From NCBI GenBank assembly GCA_037179385.1, contig CM074180.1, forward strand, positions 30,361,455 to 30,425,454: a DNA stretch of 64,000 nucleotides, written 5' to 3'. The translations under genes and the position numbers were made by a program. Below, in pieces: positions 23,701 through 35,500 of this stretch. Under the pieces are notes generated by a model, which worked only from the letters and a program-made list of their open reading frames with translations, searched no databases and was not told the origin of the DNA. This stretch comes from Holothuria scabra (lineage: Eukaryota; Echinodermata; Holothuroidea; Aspidochirotida; Holothuriidae). Numbering within the stretch: the first letter of the stretch is position 1; each line of letters begins with the position of its first letter.

Positions 23701-26700
23701 CCAACAATCACACATCTCAACATCCAACCAATTCTTAACTCTCTACACATCCCTTACCAATCATACAACATATCATCCATCCACACCTCATCTCACATCA
23801 CTCCTACAATCACACATCACAACATCCAACCAATCCTTACCTCTCTTCACATCCCTTACCAATCATACAACACATCATCCATCCACACCTCATCTCACAT
23901 CACTCCAACAATCACACATGACAACATCCAACCAATCCTTACCTCTCTTCACATCCCTTACCAATCATACAACACATCATCCATCCACACCTCATCTCAC
24001 ATCACTCCAACAATCACACATGACAACATCCATCCAATCCTTACCTCTCTACACATCCCTTACCAATCATACAACACATCATCCATCCACACCTCACCTC
24101 ACATCACTGCTACAATCACACATGACAACATCCAACCAATCCTTACCTCTCTACACATCCCTTACCAATCATACAACACATCATCCATCCACACCTCATC
24201 TCACATCACTGCTACAATCACACATGACAACATCCAACCAATCCTTACCTCTCTTCACATCCCTTACCAATTATACAACACAACATCCATCCACACCTCA
24301 GGTCACATCAGTCCTACAATCACAATGACAACATCCAACCAACCCTGCGCTCTCTTCACATCCCTTACCAATCATACAACACAACATCCATCCACACCTC
24401 ATCTCACATCACTCCAACAATCACACATCACAACATCCAACCAATCCTTAACTCTCTACACATCCCTTACCAATCATACAACACATCATCCATCCACACC
24501 TCATCTCACATCACTCCAACAATCACACATCACAACATCCAACCAATCCTTACCTCTCTTCACATCCCTTACCAATTATACAACACAACATCCATCCACA
24601 CCTCATCTCACATCACTCCTACAATCACACATGACAACATCCAACCAATCCTCCACTCTCTTCACATCCCTTACCAATCATACAACACTTCATCCATCCA
24701 TCCACACCTCATCTCACATCACTGATATAATCACACATCACAACATCCAACCAATCCTTAACTCTCTACACATCCCTCCTACAATCACACATGACAACAT
24801 CCAACCAATCCTTACCTCTCTTCACATCCCTTACCAATTATACAACACAACATCCATCCACACCTCATCTCACATCACTCCTACAATCACACATGACAAC
24901 ATCCAACCAATCCTCCACTCTCTTCACATCCCTTTACCAATCATACACAACAACATCCATCCACACCTCATCTCACATCACTCCTACAATCACACATGAC
25001 AACATCCAACCAATCCTCCACTCTCTTCACATCCCGTACCAATCATACAACACAACATCCATCCACACCTCATCTCACATCACTCCTACAATCACACATC
25101 ACAACATCCAACCAATCCTTAACTCTCTACACATCCCTTACCAATCATACAACATATCATCCATCCACACCTCATCTCACATCACACCTACAATCACACA
25201 TCACAACATCCAACCAATCCTTACCTCCCTTCACATCCCTTACCAATCATACAACACATCATCCATCCACACCTCATCTCACATCGCTCCAACAATCACA
25301 CATCACAACATCCCACCGATCCTTAGCTCTCTTCACATCCCTTACCAATCATACAACACATCATCCATCCACACCTCATCTCACATCACTCCAACAATCA
25401 CACATGACAACATCCATCCAATCCTTACCTCTCTACACATCCCTTACCAATCATACAACACATCATCCATCCACACCTCACCTCACATCACTGCTACAAT
25501 CACACATGACAACATCCAACCAATCCTTACCTCTCTACACATCCCTTACCAATCATACAACACATCATCCATCCACACCTCACCTCACATCACTGCTACA
25601 ATCACACATGACAACATCCAACCAATCCTTACCTCTCGTCACATCCCTTACCAATTATACAACACAACATCCATCCACACCTCATCTCACATCACTCCAA
25701 CAATCACAATGACAACATCCAACCAATCCTCCACTCTCTTCACATCCCTTACCAATCATACAACACAACATCCATCCACACCTCATCTCACATCACTCCA
25801 ACAATCACACATCACAACATCCAACCAATCCTTAACTCTCTACACATCCCTTACCAATCATACAACACATCATCCATCCACACCTCACCTCACATCACTC
25901 CTACAATCACACATGACAACATCCAACCAATCCTTACCTCTCTTCACATCCCTTACCAATTATACAACACAACATCCATCCACACCTCATCTCACATCAC
26001 TCCTACAATCACACATGACAACATCCAACCAATCCTCCACTCTCTTCACATCCCTTACCAATCATACAACACTTCATCCATCCATCCACACCTCATCTCA
26101 CATCACTCATATAATCACACATCACAACATCCAACCAATCCTTAACTCTCTACACATCCCTCCTACAATCACACATGACAACATCCAACCAATCCTTACC
26201 TCTCTTCACATCCCTTACCAATTATACAACACAACATCCATCCACACCTCATCTCACATCACTCCTACAATCACACATGACAACATCCAACCAATCCTCC
26301 ACTCTCTTCACATCCCTTTACCAATCATACACAACAACATCCATCCACACCTCATCTCACATCACTCCTACAATCACACATGACAACATCCAACCAATCC
26401 TCCACTCTCTTCACATCCCGTACCAATCATACAACACAACATCCATCCACACCTCATCTCACATCACTCCTACAATCACACATCACAACTTCCAACCAAT
26501 CCTAAACTCTCTTCACATCCCTTACCAATCATACAACACAACATCCATCCACACCTCATCTCACATCACTCCAACAATCACACATCACAACATCCAACCA
26601 ATCCTTAACTCTCTACACATCCCTTACCAATCATACAACACATCATCCATCCACACCTCACCTCACATCACTCATATAATCACACATCACAACATCCAAA

Positions 26701-26740
26701 CAATCCTCCACTCTCCCCAAATCCCATACCATTCATACAA
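23700..26740 (+). repeat. Satellite part 2: 102-bp monomers in 1384-bp higher-order repeats
   Basis: Successive CCACACCTCA words fall at 23781, 23883, 23985, 24087, 24189 and 24291, exactly 102 bp apart. Private variants recur 1384 bp later: CGTACC at 25035 and 26419, the ACAATGACA variant at 24323 and 25707, TTTACCAATC at 24933 and 26317. So the array is about two higher-order copies (roughly 23700-25083 and 25084-26467) plus a partial third. A monomer has about one G on the + strand. Confidence 0.9.
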
Positions 26741-28449
26741 TCATACAACAAAACCTCAAAACACATTTCACTTCACATCTGAGGCCAATCATACAGCCCA
26801 ACATTAAGAATACACTTCATTCACAACAGCATACAAATTTATCAATTACTACATGCTCAGTACTTACATACAACCACATTTCAGCCATATACCCTCAAAT
26901 GAATGAGAAGGCACATGAGGTGTTTACTGCACCTCAAATGCCTCCTCAAATCACAGCACAAACCATGTCCCTTAATCACATTAAACACATTTGTGGAATT
27001 TTCTTACCTTAAATGTTAAGACTTTTCATAAATTTCTGCCTTTATTGCATGAAATGCAAGTTTCTGCTCCAACTGGTAAAAATTTAACACAAAATACCAA
27101 CATTCTGTTTACAAAGGACTATCCATATTGCCTATTTGCCACCAATGCTGAACACAGAATTCCTGTGCCATGTAAAGGGCAAAATATTTTTCTGGTACCT
27201 AAATTGTCTTTACCAAACCCAACTTGTATATGCAACAATCCCTCCAAACCCCACCCCTTCATCCTTGTCTCTCATGAATATGCATCACACCCTGCCCTCA
27301 TTGTACACATAAGCTTTATCATAAATTGTTTTATTTACATCAGCTAGCAACAAACAGTGGCACCTTCTTACTCAGATCAATATTTCAGGTCTTGACTTGT
27401 AAGAAAAATATGAGATGTATCATAGTAGTAGAAAATCTTTTGCTACCCTTACATTCTGACAATTCTACCACAAAAAAGGAAAAAAACTGAACAGCAAGCA
27501 GACATAGCACTCACTGTCACATACAAATCATTTGTAACAGCATCCTAGGTATCAAACAACACGTTCCATCCAATGTCATGCACGCTATATCACACACAGT
27601 TACTTGTATTTTACATAAAGGCACCCTTTCAGAACGCATCCAGCACACTATTAGTTTCAAGGTTTAGTCATACAACATAACCACAAATTTTCAAAATAAA
27701 ACACACTTTCCTTTCGTAGTCATAAAATAATAAACATTACCTGGGAAATCCCAGACATAACATCATATCATCATTCTGAATAGTTGCAATCTTAAAAACA
27801 ATGACTGCATTAAACTATTGTGTGTACAGGCATATCATACAACATTGGCTGATAGAAACATTAGAAGCAGATCTTCAAACACAGCCCCTTGATATATAAA
27901 TGCTAGAAATATATTTGTATTCTAACCTTGTTAGCAATAAATCATGCCCAACCTTTTTACAACTTGAAGAGTAAAAAACAGACAATCCCATGAAATGAAA
28001 CATCACAATTAAGTACAAAAATGTTAGAATCACCCATGAAAAGTAAATACCTAAGTTAGAAGGTTCATTAGAACACTACAAACCTATTCTGAAATAATGC
28101 CTCTACAAAATTGTGAAAATGCTATTATTACAATTGTCCAGAACCAATATGGACTATCAAAAGTTATTCATGTTAAAAATATATCACATTACAGTGATAA
28201 CAATAGCACTCTTCGAAAGCATTCCTTCTAGACTAATTGTACAAAGTCTATCCAATGTATAGCAGAATTAATGTGACACACGAATGTGCAAACCCCCCAA
28301 AACGGATCTTTTATTGTTGGTATTAGGACATTGGTAGATTTGAAACAAATTACATGATCTATTGTGAATATTAAAAGATATCAAATATTCCACACACCTT
28401 GGTTCTTGAAACAGTAACAATTGGATAGACTGCACCCCATTTTATCTTG

Positions 28450-28570
28450 TCAGGTTAGTGAGTTTGATGGAGTTTTACAGCCCAGTTTCTATCCAGCTAT
28501 TTTACGCCGAGCCAGCAAAAGCCCTTTTTTCAAGTTGTGGCTCACTGGCTTGTTTTCTCTACTCTTGTAA
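28450..28570 (-). mobile_element. SINE, 3'-end fragment
   Basis: Minus-strand copy of the SINE body: the + strand reads GATGGAGTTTTACAGCCCAG, TTCAAGTTGTGGCTCACTGG and CTTGTTTTCTCTACTC. The head is missing. Confidence 0.6.
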
Positions 28571-30701
28571 GGAAGAGCCTTTTACTGTCTTTTCAAAGAG
28601 GTGACATGTCTGAGGTAAGTGCAGAGGGAGCAATTTTCAAATGTACGTTACCAAATTTAATTAATCTGTTGTTGAATTTTGGTTCACTGTTTCGCTGTCT
28701 ACATCTGTGTCAAAACCAACTCCAACTGGCAGTGGAATAATTACATGATGCTTCACCAGTATAAAAGGATGAAAAAGAAGCTGACAAAACATGCCAAACA
28801 TGAAATTGGTCTGGCAACTATACTGGCATAAATGATATTTCAATAGCACTTTTACAGCAAAAAGAACTTTTAAAGATTTAAACTGCAGCTGTGATTCTGA
28901 GACGACATTTATCTAGGATTGGTTATTACCACATAAAATGTATCCAAATGTAATCCAAAATTTGGAAAGCCAACGAAAACAGCATCAGAAAAATCCTTGG
29001 CAAGTAAAGTACGAGGGGTATTCTTCAGGTCTCCCTGTGTCTATCCCATCATGCTGATAACTTGCCAAAGGGTTACCACAGGTAAGTAGGGTTACATGAT
29101 GTAAATAAGAGGTAAGGGAGGGTGATGTATGATTTCTTTGCATGGAGTATATTATTTGACATCTTCAGCCATTCAAAATGTTAGGAGTCTCATTCCAAAA
29201 GGCCCACATTCAACACAGTGATTTAACTGAATGATTAAGGAAAGCATCTTCAACATTTGTGGTAGTGAAAAATGGAATGGGTTGAGATCCATGACTGAAG
29301 AACTAATTTTCTCCAAAGGTGTCACAAACATGATAATACTGTAAACTATTCACATACATCTGTCACAAAAAAAAAAAAAAAATTGAATGTTGCTGCAATT
29401 TTCAATACAAATATAAATACGATGCAAATACTACAGTAGGTGCACTATAAATACTGTAACCGTTACAACACCACAATGAATAGTGTTGTTGGCAAGAGGG
29501 GGAATTGGCCCCTATCAGATATTGTCCTTGCCCAGTCATTGCCCCCAGGTTAAGTCACTTAAGAGTTAGGTTAACTAAAAACTTAATAATATACCTCTCC
29601 TGAGACTATTTTTCATTCACAAACATGCTAAAATCACAGAGCTTCTGGAGCTTTGCCCCATGAGCCCCACCTAAAGGTTTGGGCTGTGCCAGAAAATTAG
29701 CTTGCCGTTAACTTGCCGCCACTTTGATATCTGGTGCCCCACTGCTGCAGCTATGAAGTAAACCTGTAACTGTTACAACCATTTATTTTCATGGGAATCC
29801 AGGGGCTACCTGAACAGAAAATGTTGTTGACTTTCACAGCCATAGGAATGTCATGGTGACTGCAGCTACTAAATACCCTTACTCTGTGTGTGTCACAACC
29901 AAAGCAATATCATAGTATATGAACCTTCTTCAAGTCCAGATTTCAGAACTCAATAACTTCAGTCTCCTCCCCCAAAATAATAACAACAATACTTTGTTCA
30001 AATGCTCCATTATAGCATTCAGTGAAGCTTTACAAGAAGCAGATCATATTAAATAGATCTCGGTCCACTCATGACTCATTATTTAAATCTGATTACTACA
30101 CTAACTCACTATCTTCACATTAAATAGATTTTACAAATACTTTCAGAACCATTACAGTGCATTTGAACTTGTGTACTTATTTACAGTCCAATTACGTACG
30201 AGAGGGACATCACTGTAAATAGTAGCTTTTACATAATTTATACTCTGTATACCTTTATATACTAAAACTTTAAACTATCTGGTAAGTGTTAAAATATAAG
30301 GCAATGACTTTTTACATCTTAAAGGCAAGAAAATGCTTACAGAGTTGGTGGTTAAAGACGTTGATGTACATGTATGTATGTAATTATTGCACAAAATGTT
30401 TGTCATGTATTTGTGTAATGTCAAACTTGTTTATATGTTTAGTGGCAATTCCAATTGTGCTTGAGGCCATATAGGTCCACTTTTGCAAAAAAAAAACGTG
30501 ATGTAACAGCATTTCAGGACTACCTTTTGGAACTGAAATAAGCTTTTTATCTAGATGGCATCCTGTAAGAAGCCTTTTTATGCAAAAGATGTTTAACCGT
30601 AGTTAACTGCTGTGACCAATCAGACAGCCTCTTAATCACACTCATGTAAGTCCCTCATTGTTACACACAACAACTATGTAACTACAATGATTCCATCTAT
30701 A

Positions 30702-30850
30702 GACCCTTTTCCAAACAGCAATTGCAAAGGATTGCGGGATGGAATTTTGGTACAAGATGTTTTTGGCCACAGTAAAATGCCATTGACAAAAATAACATGT
30801 ACCAAAACTATATCCCATAATCCTTTGTAATTGCTATTTGAAAAAGGGTC
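30702..30850. mobile_element. Foldback MITE, 149 bp, arms of about 60 bp
   Basis: The left arm begins GACCCTTTTCCAAACAGCAA and the right arm ends in its near reverse complement (TTGCTATTTGAAAAAGGGTC). Complementarity runs about 60 bp per side with few mismatches, leaving a loop of about 25 bp. A second copy lies at 62329-62478. No convincing target duplication was seen; superfamily is unknown. Confidence 0.7.
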
Positions 30851-32243
30851 AATTGACCCATATCTGCTTACAGCATGATTGCAACTTAACCACTTGCACA
30901 AGTCACCTTGCAACAAAAAGTTCTTATCCCAGGAAGAAAATACTCAACAAATGTCGTCCGCGTCTGTCATCCCTCATAAAAAAAGTCTTTCCCAGAAGTT
31001 AACCCCACATCATAATAGACTTCCCAACTTTCTAAAGGGTCACAAACCAAATGCATTTATGCACTTGGTATTTCTTTGGTTTAAACCCTACATTTTTTCT
31101 TTGGCTAAGAACATTCAGAAGCACTGTGGATCACAAAATCACCAAATTTTATTGGCTGGAGGCACACTAGACATAAAACTAAATAAAATCTTGTAAATAA
31201 ATGTTTTTTGTAAATTTTGCAATTCTCATGTTTGTTCTATAAAATATCTTTCTTTGTCAACACCATTGTTTACCAACATCTTTTGTGTAATGTAGAAATG
31301 CCTTCAGCAAACCTTTGCATAGTATAACATTTACTGTAAATAATGTTCAATAATTCATATTAAAAATTCTTGTAAAAAAAAAAAATTTGAGTATAAAATA
31401 CCAACTTCTCATTGGAAGAGCTTTTACTTTCTTTTGTTAATGGCTGTGGTTTGCGTATTTCAGTACAGTAAACTCATTCTGCTGCCATACATAACAACAT
31501 GCACTTTTGCCCTTCCCCAAAAACTGATATTCATTGTGTGTGTATTTCAGTGAACTGTTTTATGTTAAATGTATGGAATGCGTGTAATTTTCCATCAGGA
31601 AATGTCATTAATTGCTATGCAAGTCTCTTTCCCCAAACACTTTAATGTTTAATTTAGCTTAAAGTACATGTCACAGAATACTAAAACTTAACCACATTTT
31701 CTTTTCTTTACCACAGATACGACACACTATGAGCAAAATCTGAAAACAGTCTAACAGATGACGCAGCCTATATTGAGCACAGAAAATAACAGAGGCAGCA
31801 AATGTGTAAGCAATTTGTATGGATTAAGTAATCAGTTTCATAATTTAAGAATTTTTTACAAAAGCGACAAACAGAGTTTTCTAATCCTTTCCTACTCACA
31901 AGATAACCTCGCTATGAAAAGTTTAACAAGCACTTGTGCTGATTAAACAACCAAATTCTGGCAAGGATCCCATCCCAAAGAGTCTGATATAGTTATAAAC
32001 TGATAACATTAACACTGAACACATCATGATAGGAATTTGTAGTAAGAGAACAAATAGCATGGGAATATTTCATCCCTCTGAAATTCAATCATTCACAAAG
32101 GTCTTGAAAAAAGAACCACAATACCCTAAAAAGCAAGTACTTGAAGGTGATAGAAACCGAACTCTGATGTTGACAGATATCAGAGTCCAGTTCAGTGGGA
32201 GAAAGATGCAATTTATAGACATGAATACAATTAAATTCTCTCC

Positions 32244-32582
32244 CTACACAGGAGGTGGACCTCGGATGTAGTTGACGATTGGTCCCAACCTGTGACTATC
32301 TATGAGCAGATTATCTGACAAAGAGAGGTAGCAATCACCAGAGGATGTCTCCACCACACTTGGTAATACCAGAACCAATATGATGCAGAGGTACAAGATG
32401 AGATGGATAGGCAATGCATACAGTATCACTCGTCTCAAAACTGATGGTTCTTCCTGAATATTTAAGTTCTCAATCTGATCTGAATACTTTGTGTGCATTA
32501 TCTGTCCATTGACACTGCCATCTGTCATGTCTCCAATTCCATTAGGCTTACAGCAGTCTGTCTCATCGTTGCCCTGAAAAGG
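32244..32582 (-). CDS. SYNE: Nesprin-like gene, coding exon 7 (KASH domain and stop)
   Basis: 339 nt, 112 residues and TAG. Acceptor is CTATTTTTTCGCAG|CCTTTTCAG; a second in-phase AG lies 9 nt further in (exon start 32573). The exon encodes a short cytoplasmic stretch, then VLRRVILYALPIHLILYL and CIILVLVLPSVV as the membrane helix, then a 35-residue luminal tail with one Cys and the terminal GPPPV. In known KASH proteins the terminal PPPX peptide inserts into the SUN domain and the luminal Cys can form a disulfide with SUN. The open frame upstream of 32582 is intronic. Confidence 0.92.
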   Translation of the reverse strand, partial: PFQGNDETDCCKPNGIGDMTDGSVNGQIMHTKYSDQIENLNIQEEPSVLRRVILYALPIHLILYLCIILVLVLPSVVETSSGDCYLSLSDNLLIDSHRLGPIVNYIRGPPPV

Positions 32583-35500
32583 CTGCGAAAAAATAGAAAT
32601 AAAACCTAAGAAATAAAGCAATATAAATAATTTTGATTTAAAAATTCATATCTATGAATGGATCATTAGGTATCCCATACAAGGTTCAGTGACCCATCAC
32701 AATAGATATAGTCTTTCATGTGACAAAGGCAGAGGTATGTATCCAATTACAACTTAAAGGAGATTACTTCCTCTTCTATGCCTTTTAGATAGTACCATCT
32801 GTTTGTATAAACAGACACAAAGACCATGAAATAATAATCCTCCCCTCTGCCCGGTGTGACGGGTGGTGGCTGCTACACTCATGATCTGAGCCTTGCTGGA
32901 GGCTACACATTGTACCAGCAGTGACCTGACAGGATTATCATAGCTAACTCAGCAAAGAGTCTGAATAGTGCTTAACAGAATCTGCAAATCCTTAGGTAGG
33001 AGTTTTTTCAAGCCTGCCTTTCGTTATGTTTCATTACTGTTCTTTTAATACTTAATTGTCCATGGAACATTGATCCATGTGGTTTTTTTAAACTGAATTA
33101 TGGACCATGCTTGGAAAAGATTTGTAGGACAAAACTTAAAAATTCAACCCTAGATAAATCAGGAATGAACTGTCACCCACAATAGAGTAGAATGCCATAC
33201 CTGCTACTGTACATATGCTTTTTAAATGGCTGCTTTATGGGTAATATTGTGTCAATGTGGGTCACACACGATTTGATTCCTTTCATAGCTTAGGTATTAC
33301 AGAAACAGAGCTTATTTATGCATGAAGGGTAACAGTTTGTATACTTCAAGACTATATGGTTTTTATGATTGGTTCAAATCTGTTACATAACACTAAGAGA
33401 TCTGCTCTTCGGTACAAGTTAATAATGATTGGAGCATGTAAATCAACACATTTAGTAAACAATGTTTCTTAGAATTAACTTCTCAAAACTGACTGGTTTG
33501 GGAGTCTATAGGCCTGGATACCTACCTACATCTACCTATAGGATACATTGGTAAGTAGAAGTTAATGAAGGGTGAAGCAAACTTGACATTTTCAGAACCT
33601 ACCTACCTCCTATCTACTTATGGGATACTGACTGGCTTGGGAGTCTATGGCCTGGATACCTACCTACATCTACCTATAGGATACATAGGTAAGTAGAAGT
33701 TAATGAAGGGTGATGGCAAACTTGACATTTTCAGAACTCATTGTACCCTACTATCTTCATAAGGCAAATTGTCACACTAACTAAACTTCAGGTCAAACAA
33801 TTTTCAGACTTGGTATGACTATTTTACAATACAGTACAATATAAGAGCAACTTCCTGTAAGGTTTCCATTTGTTTATTATCAAAATCATTGTCAGCAAGC
33901 CAACCCAGGAAACCTGTGGTCTTCAAATCAAGGCCACCACAATTAGTTTGAATTTCATGGTAATCTCTCTCCCTTCAGCGATTGCTTAAAGGCCCAGTTC
34001 TCTAACTCCAAACAGTTCCAATTCTCCTAACCTTCTTACTTAAGCCCCTCCCACAATTATCTGAAATTCATCCTCATCCAGACACAGTCTCAGTTTATTG
34101 CTTCAGGGTGAGTATTAAAAGGCTCAATGTGTATAATAAATACACTCTCAGTACAGTTCATGGTGTGTAACACAAGCTGTGGTACTTTGCATTGTTTGAA
34201 TTAGCTGTCAATCAAAGAGCTGAGTCAATTGAGAATTTCAGTACACCCATAAAAAAATTGCAGTTTGGGGTGAGAGGACTGGTCCTTTAACAAGTTCCAA
34301 CAAATTTGAGCACTTTAACCCATTTGGAATTGCACTCTTGAATGCTGCCCTCATGCTTAGGCCTAGCACTTCATACACTGTTTAGCAATGAATATAAGAA
34401 TGGGATTTCAATCCTTCTTTTGCATATGAGTTCTGCCTCCAAAAGTAAAATTACATCAGAAAGAAATACTTTATGTTTGATACCAAAGTACACTGAGGAA
34501 TATTTTATGAATTTGATGGCAGTGCCATAACTAGGACTCATATATGTGTGTGAAATTCCCCTTCCACATTTTTTATATTGGAATTCCAGACTGTAGGAAT
34601 CCGTGCATGGTTAACTACTCTTGGATATTTATTTGTGGAGCTTGTAAACTGAGTGCATACTGCAACAACACACCTTATGGCTAACCCTGTTCCAGGGTCA
34701 CTACAAAACCTTAGCGTTGCAGGGTCACTACCAACCAAGGGTTAGTAGTGACCCTGGAATAGTGCTAACCATTCACAGTCATAGAATATACTGTACAATA
34801 TGCCAAAGAGATGAATTGATTAGGACTTGACTTCACTGGTAGGACATACTCAGGAACTGATGGTCACTTTTTTTCCAATTCAGACTCCAAATTTGGTAAC
34901 ATAGCTTCTTAAATCTTTGTAATGTGTCAAAATGTATGAAAGACCAGGTGGTGGATAATTTGTGTTCTAAATAGTGAATGTAAATTGCAAGTGGAGGCTG
35001 TTTGTATCATTCACTTTTTTAGAGTACAACTTTTAGTGCAGTTGTTGCTAACATGCCACCATTAGTGTAGCAGTTGCCAATTGGTAACCAGGATTTTTGT
35101 CAATTGTGCTGGTCAGACCCAATGATGTTTAGGCGGTTAATCTTACACACTCAAAAGAAAGTGGTGTAAACTACACACCATAATGTAACTTAACAAATTG
35201 GTGATTTAGGAATGTATGAAAACGCATACACAAAAATCATACAATAAAAACCGCCATTGTCACAAAAAGAGCTTTAATAAACCCATTTCAATTAAATAAA
35301 ACTTTGTTAAAGGAACAGTCCGAAATACCTTTCAAACTTACCTGAAATCTTTGAGAACCCTCCAATCTAACTGACTCAACAAATTCAGCCTCTCTAACCT
35401 CTGCTCCTTCCTCAGCTGCTTTCTTATTTTGATCCAACCAAAGTACAATCACATCTTTCCAGTCCCCTGTGGATCCATCACGTCCAATGTTATCGTCCAA

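Larger units (their letters stand above)
26741..32243. other. Gene-poor flank downstream of the nesprin-like gene, probably with its 3' UTR
   Basis: No coding exon is supported. The stop codon of the nesprin-like gene is at 32244-32246, so its 3' UTR must lie at the right end of this stretch. AATAAA on the minus strand is found at 31148-31153, with others near 29782 and 28311; which one is used is unknown. It also holds a SINE copy (28450-28570) and a foldback MITE (30702-30850). CpG is rare throughout. Confidence 0.5.

Noticed and set aside
22079..26807. Long + strand open frames of 474, 499, 530, 238 and 210 codons with a 34-residue repeat
   Set aside because: They arise because the satellite has almost no G, so TAG and TGA cannot occur. 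Frames change between higher-order copies (1384 is not a multiple of 3), several frames are open at once and no domain is seen.
28537..28740. 67-codon + strand frame
   Set aside because: Begins in the antisense of a SINE fragment (GTGGCTCACTGGCTTG); no independent coding support.
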